Notes: generated by a model from the sequence alone, not told the origin. A DNA stretch of 64,000 nucleotides from Parabacteroides sp. (GCA_019417325.1 DXVO01000001.1:62001-126000), one strand, 5' to 3'. Numbered from the stretch's first letter, positions 53,274-63,606 are shown. Translations and numbers: made by a program.

Positions 53274-55118
53274 TTACTGGTATGGGTTCTTCACAAACTT
53301 CGGATTATTGTTCACCCAATTCAAATCGACAAAATTGTAATAATTCTTCATTTCAAAATGACGGGGATAAGGCTCCGTGTTCACCTGGCGTTTTTCAAAT
53401 ACCCACTTGCCGTCATTCGGATCGCCCGGAGCATTTACCTTATAAGGATACAAAGCCCATTGCTGTGCATTCGCATCATCTTGTACGCCATTCCATACCT
53501 GATGGGCTTTGCGCCAACGTTTCATATCCCAGTAACGATGGTCTTCAAAAGCGAATTCCACACGGTTCTCGCGGATAATATCATCCAGAGCTACCGCATT
53601 CAGTTCCTGTATGCCGGCACGTTTACGGATTTCGTTGATATGATTTACCGCCGTTGTATTATCACCCAACTCAAAGGCAGCTTCACAAACTATCAGGTAT
53701 GCTTCGGCAAGACGGAAGTAAGGCCACCACATTTCAGAGCCACGTCCACGGGTAGAAGCCATAGCCGTTTCGTCCATAAACTTACGATAGAAAAAACCGG
53801 TTTTATTTACATACTGGTTATTTGTTGCGGCAGGACCGTTCAGGGCAGTAATCACTTTTCCGTCCTTATCTTTTTCACCCGGAGTTGCAGCTACCAGTTT
53901 TTCCCAGTTACCATCCTTTTTAACCAACTGACCGGCTTGCAATTCTACTTTGGTTCCTTTAAAATCAGTTCCGGGACAGATTACAGTACCCCACAAGCGA
54001 CCATCCTTATCGGCAAACGCATCTTCCGGTTGGTCATAGAAAATATAATTTCCGTTAGCATCTTTAATCCGGATAGCTCCATCACGGTCATTTATATGTT
54101 CAAAAGCTTCCACAAGATTTAAGATAGGACCGCCGTAACTGTTATCGATATCTTCCGCATGCGATTTGGGAATATTGAGTTTGGTAAACTCGACCACCTT
54201 TCCCGGATATTTATAATCGCACGCCCAGATAACTTCCGTATTCGCATTCTTCACAGATACGGCATTATAAAAAGCTTTACCCGGATTATTCGCATCTGTC
54301 ACCAATGTATAAGCACCGCTACTTATTACGTCTTTGGCTGTTTGAAGAGCTGTCTGATAATAGCCTTGTGCCTTATCTGCCGGTATGCCGACTTCATTAC
54401 CCGGAGTTGCCACCGGCGTAGGCAACTTACTATTATAGTTAGCCAGGGAACCTGCATACACAGCGGCACGCGCTTTCAACATCAGGGCCGCCCATTTTGT
54501 GGCACGTGCTCCGTTGATTGTCGGTTTCAAAGGCAAGTCATTTGCTATTTCCGCACATTCTTTAATCACATAGTCATACAAACCTGCTTCCGTAGAACGG
54601 GCCACCTGCATTTTGGATATATCCGCACCATTCTCATAATCATAGATTTCATCACCGATAATCGGCATACCTCCCAGGCCTCTTCCCATACAGAAATATA
54701 CCCATGCACGGATAAAACGGGCTTCTCCTACCAATTCCTTCTGATTGGCATCCGATAATACTTTGGTTCCCCGTACCCCTTTCAGGAATTGGTTCAGGTT
54801 CCGGATAAAAGTATAGTCGTAAACACGCCAACGGTCGTCCTCGAAAGAGGTACGGGTATCCGGTCCGCCGTCGCATTTAGCTGCATCATCCAGAATGGTC
54901 ATCGAATACGAACCGTCGCCATCTTTAATCCGTTGCCCCCACGACTTACCTTCCATACGTCCGTAGAAATTGGCAAGAAGGGACTTAATCATTACTTCGT
55001 CATTAAATACCTGTTCATCATCCAGGATATTATCGGGGTCCTGATCCAGGAAATTTCCGCAACTGCTTAGCGACAGAGCAAATAGTATTGTGAAGGTTAA
55101 TAGATATTTTATTTTCAT
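53274..55118 (-). CDS. SusD/RagB family nutrient-binding lipoprotein
   Basis: A 614-residue outer-membrane lipoprotein (lipobox LSLSSC, Cys20) that binds glycan or peptide at the cell surface and forms the lid of the SusC transporter. The TPR-rich SusD fold is visible: NFLDQDPDNILDDEQVFNDE at the N-terminus, NQKELVGEARFIRAWVYFCM, GGPDTRTSFEDDRW, RLAEAYLIVCEAAFELGDN, and INEIRKRAGIQELNAVALDD followed by ENRVEFAFEDHRYWDMKRW. The aromatic residues that define the ligand cannot be read. It follows SusC by 6 bases. Confidence 0.95.
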   Translation of the reverse strand: MKIKYLLTFTILFALSLSSCGNFLDQDPDNILDDEQVFNDEVMIKSLLANFYGRMEGKSWGQRIKDGDGSYSMTILDDAAKCDGGPDTRTSFEDDRWRVYDYTFIRNLNQFLKGVRGTKVLSDANQKELVGEARFIRAWVYFCMGRGLGGMPIIGDEIYDYENGADISKMQVARSTEAGLYDYVIKECAEIANDLPLKPTINGARATKWAALMLKARAAVYAGSLANYNSKLPTPVATPGNEVGIPADKAQGYYQTALQTAKDVISSGAYTLVTDANNPGKAFYNAVSVKNANTEVIWACDYKYPGKVVEFTKLNIPKSHAEDIDNSYGGPILNLVEAFEHINDRDGAIRIKDANGNYIFYDQPEDAFADKDGRLWGTVICPGTDFKGTKVELQAGQLVKKDGNWEKLVAATPGEKDKDGKVITALNGPAATNNQYVNKTGFFYRKFMDETAMASTRGRGSEMWWPYFRLAEAYLIVCEAAFELGDNTTAVNHINEIRKRAGIQELNAVALDDIIRENRVEFAFEDHRYWDMKRWRKAHQVWNGVQDDANAQQWALYPYKVNAPGDPNDGKWVFEKRQVNTEPYPRHFEMKNYYNFVDLNWVNNNPKFVKNPYQ

Positions 55119-55124
55119 CTTCCT

Positions 55125-58100
55125 TTAAAATCTAACATTTAAACCAATATTAATAATACGTGTAGTCGGGGTAACCAGACCGGAATCCTTAATTACTTCA
55201 GGGTCTGTACCCGGAATGTTGGAGAGCGTAAACAGATTCTGCCCGGCTACATACACACGGCAACTTTGCATCCATGCTTTTTCGAGCCAAGTACGCGGCA
55301 GGTTATAACCGATTTCAAAATTTTTCAGTTTGATATAACGGACTTTCTTTACCCAGAAATCGCTGTCCCAATAATTACTGTGCGAACTATTACCCAGAAG
55401 AAACATCGGGTATTTGCCCGGTATCAGTTCACTGTTTGCATCCCAGATATCTGCAAGATGCCAGGAATCGTCCATCATATATTGAGGAGAATTCCCTCCG
55501 TCATGGAACGGTAACTTATTTTCATAATTCGGAAAATAAGAAGACAATGCCGAACCGGTAAAGTCCATACTCACATCAAAACCTTTCCAGGAGGCAGAGA
55601 AGTTCAGTCCGTAACTCAATATCGGGTTGAAATCGCCACTGGTGCTATAACCTATCGGACGTTTATCCAAATCATTAATCACACCATCCCCGTTTATATC
55701 CTGGTATTTTATATCCCCCGGACGCAATGTCGTATTACCATGTCCATCATTATTAATAGGCCAGTTGGCTATTTCTTCCCAACTTTGGAATTGTCCGTCT
55801 GATTTATATCCCCAGTAAATCTGGTCAAAACGATGCTCATTTGTATTTCGGTATTTATCCCATGAATTACTGTAGCGAGGTTTATAACGATCCCAAAGGT
55901 AACGGCGTGCATAGGTCATATTTCCTCCCACTGAATAGCGGAAATCATCCACATGATCTGTCCAGCGCACCGATAAATCAATACCCGTATGCACATCAGA
56001 CTCCAGATTTTCTTTCGGCAAGGAGAAACCTACTTCCGAAGGAATCAGAACATCATAGCGGGATGCCGGCAAGCCTGTACGAACACGGCGGAAATAATCG
56101 AAAGTCGCAGTCAGACGATTATGCAGAAAGGCCGCATCAAACCCTACATCGAGAATTCTTGCTTTAATCCATGATAAGGTCCTTACAGGTATTCCACGTG
56201 CAACAGAACCTATAACATATTGCCCGTCTATCACAGAACCACCGTTTTTATAAGTGTATCCGCCTAAATAATCGAAAGCAGAATAACCACTTACATTATC
56301 ATCTCCTACCAATCCATAAGAAGCTCTAATCTTTAAGTCTTCAATAACACTGGAAATCTTACTGTCACGAAAGAATGTTTCCTCCGAGATACGCCATCCG
56401 GCTGATGCAGAAGGAAAGAATCCCCACCGATGATGAGGAGGAAACTTCCACGAACCATCATAACGGGCAGACAATTCCAGCAGGTATTTATTATCATAGT
56501 CATAATTTATACGTCCCAGATAACCGATACGGGCTTCCGGATTATCTCCCCGGTCATTATACGTATCCATGGTTTCAAAATCAATCAAATTAATTGAGTT
56601 GGACACAGGAATACTATGCAACCAAGAGGATGGAGTTATACGTTTTGAAGCCTCCATACCTACAATTGCCGCAAGCGTATGTTTTTCTATTTTCTTATTG
56701 TATGAAGCCTGGATATTTGAAGTTACCTCCTGATTGTACCCTACACGACGTTCACGCCACGGATTCCAGTTACAGTTCGGCGTATCTTCCGAATACGTAT
56801 CCGTCTTTTCATCATATTTATATAACTTGTAAGTATATTCATGATTATTCAGATTCTGATTCGCCAGAAAATAACCGACCAAAGCTTTAATCTTCAATCC
56901 GTCTATTACCTCATATTCCGCATTGGCATTCAACTGTATCACACGCCAGTCTTCCTGATATTTACCGGAGCGGTCATAATTAAGAATAGCAAAATTCGTA
57001 GACTTATCCGTTGAAGTCATCTGTGGATAATTAGGATTATCATTGGCAAACGGGCGTTTAGTAGGGAGGTTACGGTAGGTAGCAAAAATAGCCGTCCAAT
57101 AATCATCTTCTCCCGGTACTCCCGGATTAACACGGGTTTCAATGCGTCCGTTCATAGACGCCCCCACCTTAAAACGATTATTTATCTGGGCTTCAATATT
57201 CATCTGTGCATTTGTTCGACGGAAACCTCCATAATTCTGGATAATAGCATCCTGATTCAAATGTCCTACTGAAAAATAATAATTCACTTTATCCGAACCA
57301 CCGGAAACATTCGCACTTACGTAATACTGTGGAGACGTTTTCCATATATAATCGTACCAGTCAAACGGTACATATCCTTTCTCCGTACCCTGTTCCCATT
57401 TAGCATATGCAGCTTTATCATACGTATAAGGTTGCCCCTGTACAGTCTGCGACTGCACATAATGACTTATATAAGTCATTGCATCAGCAGGTTTGGCAAA
57501 TTTGGTAGGACTTTGCCAGCCATAATACATGTTTAATCCTACGGTATTTTTAGTGTTCCGTTTTCCTTTCTTGGTATTTACAACCACGACACCATTCGCA
57601 GCACGCACACCATAAATAGCTGCAGAAGCATCTTTCAGGATAGAGATAGTCTCTATATCGTTGAAATCGATATTATTAAACTGTCCTTCATCCATAATCG
57701 TACCATCTATTACATACAAAGGCGTACCCATATTACGGATTTGCAAACTGGTAGAAGCTCCCGGACGACCGTCCGGCTGACGGAAATTAATACCGGCAAT
57801 TTTACCAGCTAATGCGGAAGATGCTGTAGACGCAACAGAATGGGATAATTCATCGGCACCCACAGAAGAAATAGCACCGGTCAATGTTGCTTTTTTCTGT
57901 GCCAAACCAAATCCCGTGACCACCACTTCTTCCAGGGTTTGTGTATCCTCTTTCAAGGTAACATTGATTTCATTCCCTTTTACCGGAATATCCTGAGTGA
58001 TATAACCGATAAATGAAAATTCCAATGTCGCTTTGGGAGATACATCCAAAGAAAAAACACCGTTTATATCCGTTACGGTTCCATTGGTTGTTCCTTTTTC

Positions 58101-58304
58101 CACGACATTAGCTCCGATAACAGGTTCACCCAAATTATCGATAACAATACCTCGCACTGTCTTATGTTGCTGCTGCACATTGGCATGCAACGGCTCTCTG
58201 ACATTGCTTACTCCATAAAAATTCGCTGATAAACAAAAAAGGCCAATAAACAGTGGTATTCTTCCTATTTTTCCATTGGCATAACAGAACTTTCGTTTTT
58301 TCAT
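55125..58304 (-). CDS. SusC/RagA family TonB-linked outer-membrane protein
   Basis: A 1059-residue TonB-dependent transporter. Signal region about 1-35, then a carboxypeptidase-like domain (VRGIVIDNLGEPVIGANVVEK, ITQDIPVKGNEINVTLKE), TonB box EEVVVTGFG, plug (GKIAGINFRQPDGRPGAST, LKDASAAIYGVRAANGVVVV) and a barrel with the typical GDIKYQDINGDGVINDLDKR Asx-rich turn and a C-terminal aromatic strand ending NVRF. No STN/anti-sigma domain is present, so it is not paired with a sigma/anti-sigma system. First gene of the SusC-SusD-DUF3823 operon. Confidence 0.95.
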   Translation of the reverse strand: MKKRKFCYANGKIGRIPLFIGLFCLSANFYGVSNVREPLHANVQQQHKTVRGIVIDNLGEPVIGANVVEKGTTNGTVTDINGVFSLDVSPKATLEFSFIGYITQDIPVKGNEINVTLKEDTQTLEEVVVTGFGLAQKKATLTGAISSVGADELSHSVASTASSALAGKIAGINFRQPDGRPGASTSLQIRNMGTPLYVIDGTIMDEGQFNNIDFNDIETISILKDASAAIYGVRAANGVVVVNTKKGKRNTKNTVGLNMYYGWQSPTKFAKPADAMTYISHYVQSQTVQGQPYTYDKAAYAKWEQGTEKGYVPFDWYDYIWKTSPQYYVSANVSGGSDKVNYYFSVGHLNQDAIIQNYGGFRRTNAQMNIEAQINNRFKVGASMNGRIETRVNPGVPGEDDYWTAIFATYRNLPTKRPFANDNPNYPQMTSTDKSTNFAILNYDRSGKYQEDWRVIQLNANAEYEVIDGLKIKALVGYFLANQNLNNHEYTYKLYKYDEKTDTYSEDTPNCNWNPWRERRVGYNQEVTSNIQASYNKKIEKHTLAAIVGMEASKRITPSSWLHSIPVSNSINLIDFETMDTYNDRGDNPEARIGYLGRINYDYDNKYLLELSARYDGSWKFPPHHRWGFFPSASAGWRISEETFFRDSKISSVIEDLKIRASYGLVGDDNVSGYSAFDYLGGYTYKNGGSVIDGQYVIGSVARGIPVRTLSWIKARILDVGFDAAFLHNRLTATFDYFRRVRTGLPASRYDVLIPSEVGFSLPKENLESDVHTGIDLSVRWTDHVDDFRYSVGGNMTYARRYLWDRYKPRYSNSWDKYRNTNEHRFDQIYWGYKSDGQFQSWEEIANWPINNDGHGNTTLRPGDIKYQDINGDGVINDLDKRPIGYSTSGDFNPILSYGLNFSASWKGFDVSMDFTGSALSSYFPNYENKLPFHDGGNSPQYMMDDSWHLADIWDANSELIPGKYPMFLLGNSSHSNYWDSDFWVKKVRYIKLKNFEIGYNLPRTWLEKAWMQSCRVYVAGQNLFTLSNIPGTDPEVIKDSGLVTPTTRIINIGLNVRF

Positions 58305-58650
58305 GACATCTGTCTCAATCGTTGGTTTCTAAAATTTTACAATTAATAAATCAGGGTTAATAAGGTCTAAAGATTTTACTGGTGTATAACAGAAGGAAGT
58401 TTGATGTTGTTTAAAATAAATGCAGATATTTTAAATTAGAAAAGTATTAGAACACACAATAATAAGTCTTTACATTTTGATTTTCAAATCAAAAAAGAAG
58501 ATAGAACAAGAAAAACAAATTCTTAATTTTTATATTTATTCTTTTAAAGTTCAGTCAACTTATATTTATTCCATGATATATATTCCCTTTCTTAGCTAAA
58601 GAAAAAAACTGAGCCTGGAAAAAAGATGTGATTCGCTTGTTACAAGGCTA
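58305..58650. other. Divergent intergenic region with a palindrome
   Basis: Carries the SusC promoter (not recognised by consensus) and a 20-base near-perfect palindrome at 58476-58495 (TTTTGATTT TC AAATCAAAA). Very AT-rich. No gene. Confidence 0.5.
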
Positions 58651-58681
58651 TTTGCTGCAAATAAATTATATAGTACTTTTG
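58651..58681 (+). promoter_or_regulatory. Promoter of the DUF5020/NCS2 unit
   Basis: TTTG at 58651-58654, 19 bases, then TACTTTTG at 58674-58681: an excellent Bacteroides promoter. Leader of about 37 bases to the ATG at 58718. Confidence 0.65.
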
Positions 58682-58717
58682 CATTTTTAAAAATAATTCA
58701 ATAAAAAATCGATTAAA

Positions 58718-59419
58718 ATGAGAAAGTACGCCATTCTTATCTTCCTCTTTTTTATGTTATTGGGTATCAAAGCCCAAAATGTACAATTACATTATGATTT
58801 CGGCAATTTATTTTATAATAAGGATTTAAAGGAACGCCCTGTTTTCACTTCTACTGTCGAAATGTTTAAATCCGATAAATGGGGAAGCACTTATTTCTTT
58901 GTAGATATGAATTATAACAGCAAAGGAATAGATCTTGCCTATTGGGAAATTTCACGTGAACTACGTTTTTGGAAACCTCCATTTTCAGCGCACATAGAAT
59001 ACAATGGGGGTATTACCAGCAGTGGACAAATGAATAATGCATATCTTGGAGGCATTACCTTTACATATAATAATAAAAATTTCACAAAAGGATTCAGTTT
59101 TACCCCGATGTACAAGTACATCCAAAAACATGAAAGCCCAAACAATTTTCAGTTGACAGCTACCTGGTACATCCATTTTGCAAAAAACAGCCTTTGTACA
59201 TTCAGTGGATTTGCAGATTGGTGGCGAGAAAAGAATCCACATGGAAACTTCATTTTTCTTTCGGAACCCCAATTTTGGGTAAACTTAAATAAGATTAAGG
59301 GTATAGACGAGAAATTTAAGTTAAGTATCGGAAGTGAGGTCAAAATAAGTCATAACTTTGCTTTTCAAAACGGGCTTTATGTTATCCCGACTGCCGCAAT
59401 CAAATGGTCGTTCGATTAA
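58718..59419 (+). CDS. DUF5020 family outer-membrane channel (Tsx-like)
   Basis: A 233-residue exported protein with a signal peptide ending KAQ. The mature part alternates short amphipathic strands and turns (VQLHYDFGNLFYNKDLKERP, YFFVDMNYNSKGIDLAYWE, HIEYNGGITSSGQMNNAYLG, KGFSFTPMYKYIQKHE, TATWYIHFAKNSLCTFSGFADWW) and ends in a C-terminal strand. That fits the DUF5020 family, related to the nucleoside-specific Tsx channel. It lies 10 bases upstream of a purine permease gene, which supports nucleobase or nucleoside uptake through the outer membrane. Confidence 0.8.
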   Translation: MRKYAILIFLFFMLLGIKAQNVQLHYDFGNLFYNKDLKERPVFTSTVEMFKSDKWGSTYFFVDMNYNSKGIDLAYWEISRELRFWKPPFSAHIEYNGGITSSGQMNNAYLGGITFTYNNKNFTKGFSFTPMYKYIQKHESPNNFQLTATWYIHFAKNSLCTFSGFADWWREKNPHGNFIFLSEPQFWVNLNKIKGIDEKFKLSIGSEVKISHNFAFQNGLYVIPTAAIKWSFD

Positions 59420-59428
59420 TACAAAAAC

Positions 59429-60727
59429 ATGATACAAAAACTGTTAGGATTCGATAAACAAACAATGAATTACCGTACGGAAGTAATAGCCGGAGTTACT
59501 ACTTTCCTTACGATGAGTTATATACTTGCTGTAAATCCTACTATCCTCTCTATGACAGGTATGGACAAAGGGGCAGTGTTTACGGCTACAGCATTAGCTT
59601 CTGCAATAGCCACTCTCCTGCTTGCTTTTATGGCAAAATTACCATTTGCACAGGCTCCAAGCATGGCTTTGAATGCCTTTTTCGCATTTACTTTAGTACA
59701 AGGCATGGGCTATTCATGGCAAACCGCTATGGCTGCCATGTTTGTAGAAGGGGTCATTTTTATACTGATAACCTTTTTAAATATCCGCGAAATCATATTG
59801 GAAAGTATTCCACAAAATCTACGTTATGCCACCTCTGCAGGAATCGGCATGTTCATCGCTTTTGTGGGACTGAAGCAAGCAGGCATCATTGAAGACCACC
59901 CGGCAACTCTCGTAACACTCGGAGACTTTGACCCGGATTCCGTACTTGCCATGATTGGCATCATCCTTAGTGGAATACTTGTAATAAAGAAAGTGAAAGG
60001 CGCTTTATTCTACAGCATCCTGATTTGTACGCTTATCGGCATTCCGATTGGCGTTACTCAAATACCGGATAGTTTTGTTCCTGTATCTGTTCCGCACTCC
60101 ATAGCTCCGACATTTATGCAATTCGACTTCTCGGAGTTTTTCACATTTGATATGGCAATCCTGATTTTTACCTTATTATTTATCAATATTTTTGATACGC
60201 TGGGTACCTTAGTAGGATTAGCACTCAAAACAGATATTATCGATGAAAAAGGAAATATTCCCCGGGTGAAAGAAGCCATGATGTCTGATGCTATCGGAAC
60301 AACTGTCGGGGCAATGTTGGGTAGTTCCACAATTACTACTTATGTGGAAAGTGCTTCCGGGGTTGCAGAGGGAGGACGTTCGGGATTTACTTCTATGATC
60401 ACGGGATTATTATTCATCCTGGCATTGTTTTTCTCTCCGATATTCCTTTTAATACCGGCAGCAGCAACATCCGGCGCATTAGTTCTGGTAGGAGTCTTTA
60501 TGTTGGACTCTATCTCCAAAATAGATTTGGAAGATATTTCTGAGGCGCTTCCCGCTTTCATTACAATTATCATGATGTTGCTGACCTACTCGATTGCGGA
60601 CGGTCTGGTTTTAGGATTGCTTTCTTTTGTCCTTATCAAATTATGTACAGGAAAGCGGCATGAGATCAACTTGACAATGTATATACTCGCCTCATTGTTC
60701 ATCATTAAATATATGCTCATACAGTAA
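59429..60727 (+). CDS. NCS2 (AzgA-type) purine nucleobase permease
   Basis: A 432-residue inner-membrane transporter for adenine, guanine or hypoxanthine. About 12-14 helices. The AzgA branch is recognised by the conserved N-terminal TEVIAGVTTFLTMSYILAVNP, the QAPSMALNAFFAFTLVQG signature and the NIFDTLGTLVGLA segment followed by DAIGTTVGAMLGSSTITTYVESASG. It follows the DUF5020 gene with a 9-base gap, so the pair is co-transcribed. It ends 5 bases before the convergent marC-type gene. Confidence 0.93.
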   Translation: MIQKLLGFDKQTMNYRTEVIAGVTTFLTMSYILAVNPTILSMTGMDKGAVFTATALASAIATLLLAFMAKLPFAQAPSMALNAFFAFTLVQGMGYSWQTAMAAMFVEGVIFILITFLNIREIILESIPQNLRYATSAGIGMFIAFVGLKQAGIIEDHPATLVTLGDFDPDSVLAMIGIILSGILVIKKVKGALFYSILICTLIGIPIGVTQIPDSFVPVSVPHSIAPTFMQFDFSEFFTFDMAILIFTLLFINIFDTLGTLVGLALKTDIIDEKGNIPRVKEAMMSDAIGTTVGAMLGSSTITTYVESASGVAEGGRSGFTSMITGLLFILALFFSPIFLLIPAAATSGALVLVGVFMLDSISKIDLEDISEALPAFITIIMMLLTYSIADGLVLGLLSFVLIKLCTGKRHEINLTMYILASLFIIKYMLIQ

Positions 60728-60732
60728 CTCTT

Positions 60733-61329
60733 CTATTTACCCAACTGTTCCAATAATGATGTGATATTGACGGTAAACAACCTGACGGAAATGGCAAGGA
60801 GGATAATACCAAAAAATTTACGTATAATATAAATACCTCCTTTGCCCAGCACTTTTTCTATTTTGCCAGTCATGCGGACAACAATATAAACCCAAAGCAT
60901 ATTCAATACCAATGCAATAATTATATTCACACTGGCATACTCCGCTCTCAAAGAAAGTAAAGTTGTAAATGAACCCGCCCCTGCAAGTAATGGAAAAACA
61001 AGCGGAACAAGAGTTGCTTCTTTTATCGGGCCTGTATTTTTGAAGATTTCAATATCAAGAATCATTTCCAGGGCAAGCAGGAAAATAATAAGTGCACCTG
61101 CTACGGCAAACGATTCAATATCGACATGAAACAGTTTTAACAAAACATCTCCGGCAACAAAGAAACCAAGCAAGAGTAAAAAAGAAATAATGGTGGCTTT
61201 CAAAGCATTCACACCTTTCCCTTGCCTTTTCAAATTAATAATAATGGGGATGGAACCTATTATATCAATCACGGCAAACAGTACGATAAATGCACTGGTA
61301 ATCTGTTTAAAACTCAGCTCTGAAAACAT
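60733..61329 (-). CDS. MarC family integral membrane protein
   Basis: A 198-residue inner-membrane protein with six hydrophobic helices (FIVLFAVIDIIGSIPIII, IISFLLLLGFFVAGDVLLKLF, GALIIFLLALEMIL, LVPLVFPLLAGAGSFTTLLSL, IIIALVLNMLWVYIVVRM, IRKFFGIILLAISVRLF). The motif PLLAGAGSFTT and the overall topology match MarC/UPF0056. No transport activity has been firmly assigned to the family. Confidence 0.9.
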   Translation of the reverse strand: MFSELSFKQITSAFIVLFAVIDIIGSIPIIINLKRQGKGVNALKATIISFLLLLGFFVAGDVLLKLFHVDIESFAVAGALIIFLLALEMILDIEIFKNTGPIKEATLVPLVFPLLAGAGSFTTLLSLRAEYASVNIIIALVLNMLWVYIVVRMTGKIEKVLGKGGIYIIRKFFGIILLAISVRLFTVNITSLLEQLGK

Positions 61330-61452
61330 AAAGATTTTATTTTTTAGTTATGACATTTCCCATTTATCCGTCTATAGCTATCCCAGCAATACTGACGTGT
61401 GGTATAAATTGCCATAAATATAAAAAAATTATCCGAAAGATTGTTCAAAAAA

Positions 61453-61498
61453 AATTGACCGTCGATAATTACTTACAATCAATTATCAACGGTCAATT
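61453..61498 (-). terminator. Terminator of the M13 peptidase gene
   Basis: Two 18-base arms (61453-61470 and 61481-61498, AATTGACCGT...) with one mismatch and a 10-base loop. On the minus strand the hairpin is followed by eight Ts, so it ends the peptidase transcript. Confidence 0.85.
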
Positions 61499-61527
61499 AT
61501 AATGGGGACTGTAACAGCCTGGTTAAA

Positions 61528-63579
61528 CTACCAGATCACCACCCGGTCTGCCGGCAACATATACATCGGATCGCCTTCTTTTATATCAAATGCAGCATAG
61601 AATGCATCAATATTACGAAGTGCCGCATTCACACGCCATTTGCCTAAAGAGTGCGGGTCTATCTTCGTTAAACGGAGGATTTCTTCTGGACGGATATTCT
61701 GTCCCCATAGAGTGGCGTATCCAAGATAGAAACGCTGTTCATTTGTAAATCCTTGTATCAGAGCCGGAGCTTCTTTACCTTGCAAGCTATTCAGGTAAGC
61801 TAAATGAGCAACCATCAAACCTCCCTGGTCGGCAATATTTTCACCAAGAGTATAACGTCCGTTTGCATGTACACTGTCTACTACTATGATATTATCATAC
61901 TGCTGAACCAAGCGGTTCGCACGCTGTTCAAACAAGGCGGCATCTTCTTCTGTCCACCAGTCTGTCAGGTTACCATCTTTATCATAATTACGTCCCTGAT
62001 CATCGAATCCATGTGTCATTTCATGACCGATTACCACGCCGATAGCACCATAATTTACGGCATCGTCAGCTTCCGGGTTAAAGAATGGCGGTTGTAAAAT
62101 AGCGGCAGGAAAACAGATTTCGTTGGTTGTCGGATTGTAATAGGCATTTACTGTCTGCGGGCTCATTCCCCAACGTGCCTTATCAACAGGTTTACCGACC
62201 TGGCTCAAACGGTATTCCGTATCAAATATATTTGCACGGCGTACATTATCCCAGTAAGAATCATTCTTGATTTCCAGAGTGCTGTAATCACGCCATTTAT
62301 CCGGATAACCGATTTTAACAATAAAAGCAGCTAATTTTTCCTGTGCTTTCGCCTTAGTGGCATCGCTCATCCATTCTAATCCTGCAATACGGTCGCCCAA
62401 TGCTTTTTGTAAATCGGCAACCATCTTCATCATTTTTTCTTTAGAAGATGCCGGGAAGTATTTCTCTACATAAAATTGACCGACAGCTTCCGACAAAGCT
62501 TCATTTACAGTTGCCAGCGAACGTTTCCAACGAGGCTGTTGTTCCTGTTTTCCGGACATTGTCTTACCATAGAAATCAAAATTAGCAGAGACAAACGCAT
62601 CACTCAGGTAAGGTGCGGCGGCAGACAACAGATTAAATGATAGGTAATATTTTTGTTCATCAAGAGTCGTTCCTTCCAACATACGCGCCACTCCTTCATA
62701 AAAAGGAAGCTGCTTGGCATCCAGATATTCGATTTCCATCAAACCCATGCTTTCAAAATATACGTCCCAGTTCAACAAACTATTATTTACCTTGAAATCG
62801 CGAACCGTAATCTTATTATAATTTTTCTGTGAATCACGCAGGTCTTCACGACTGAAAGAAGCCGCAGCAATACCTTTTTCTATCTTCATCACAGCATTCA
62901 CTGCAGCTTCTGCCTGCTCCGGAGAACAACCGGTCAGAGTGAAAAGGCGGGTAATATATCCCCGGTATGCCTGACGCATTTGTTTGGAAGCATCATCTTG
63001 CAACAGATAATAATCGCGGTCTCCCATGCCAAGTCCTGCCTGGTATAGCTGCACAATATTCATGGAACTGTTTTTTTCGTCAGCATCTACAAACAAAGCA
63101 AAAAAGGGAGCCATTCCCTCTTTATGAAGGGTAGCTACCATTTTAGATAATTCTTCCTTAGTGGCCAGTTCTCTAATATCATTCAGTTGTTCCTTTATCG
63201 GATTAAAACCCTCCGCATTCAGTTTTTCACTATCCAATCCGATAGTATACAGCAGACTGATTTTTTGTGCATTGCTTCCATCTTCCGGAGAAGTGGCACC
63301 CAGCTCTTCAACAAGTGTACGAATTTGTTGCAGGTTATTATCCCGCAATTGGTCAAATGTTCCGAAACGGGCATATTCCGGTTTCAGCGGATTATTTTTC
63401 ATCCAGCCTCCACAAGCATACTGGTAAAAATCGGTTCCGGGAGCAATTGTTGTATCCAGGTTAGCTAAGTTGATAGCATCATTCATTTTTTCAGTAGTAT
63501 CCTTCGCAGGAGCACTTCCACAACCGGTCATTGCAACCATCCCGATAGCAACAAGAGGTATTACTTTTAACTTCTTCAT
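61528..63579 (-). CDS. M13 family metallopeptidase (PepO/neprilysin-like) lipoprotein
   Basis: A 683-residue exported endopeptidase of small peptides. The start was set at ATG 63577-63579 (MKKLKVIPLVAIGMVAMTGC), where the lipobox is clear; an upstream Met adds 27 unlikely residues. M13 motifs: DFYQYACGGWMKNNPLKPE at the N-terminus, NAYYNPTTNEICFPAAILQ, the zinc site VIGHEMTHGFDDQGRN with a third ligand in GENIADQGG, and the C-terminal CxxW-like end replaced by VVIW. A TACCTTTG -7 box on the minus strand (63607-63614) fits as promoter. Confidence 0.92.
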   Translation of the reverse strand: MKKLKVIPLVAIGMVAMTGCGSAPAKDTTEKMNDAINLANLDTTIAPGTDFYQYACGGWMKNNPLKPEYARFGTFDQLRDNNLQQIRTLVEELGATSPEDGSNAQKISLLYTIGLDSEKLNAEGFNPIKEQLNDIRELATKEELSKMVATLHKEGMAPFFALFVDADEKNSSMNIVQLYQAGLGMGDRDYYLLQDDASKQMRQAYRGYITRLFTLTGCSPEQAEAAVNAVMKIEKGIAAASFSREDLRDSQKNYNKITVRDFKVNNSLLNWDVYFESMGLMEIEYLDAKQLPFYEGVARMLEGTTLDEQKYYLSFNLLSAAAPYLSDAFVSANFDFYGKTMSGKQEQQPRWKRSLATVNEALSEAVGQFYVEKYFPASSKEKMMKMVADLQKALGDRIAGLEWMSDATKAKAQEKLAAFIVKIGYPDKWRDYSTLEIKNDSYWDNVRRANIFDTEYRLSQVGKPVDKARWGMSPQTVNAYYNPTTNEICFPAAILQPPFFNPEADDAVNYGAIGVVIGHEMTHGFDDQGRNYDKDGNLTDWWTEEDAALFEQRANRLVQQYDNIIVVDSVHANGRYTLGENIADQGGLMVAHLAYLNSLQGKEAPALIQGFTNEQRFYLGYATLWGQNIRPEEILRLTKIDPHSLGKWRVNAALRNIDAFYAAFDIKEGDPMYMLPADRVVIW

Positions 63580-63606
63580 TCTTGTAAAACGTTTTAAATA
63601 TGGTGG

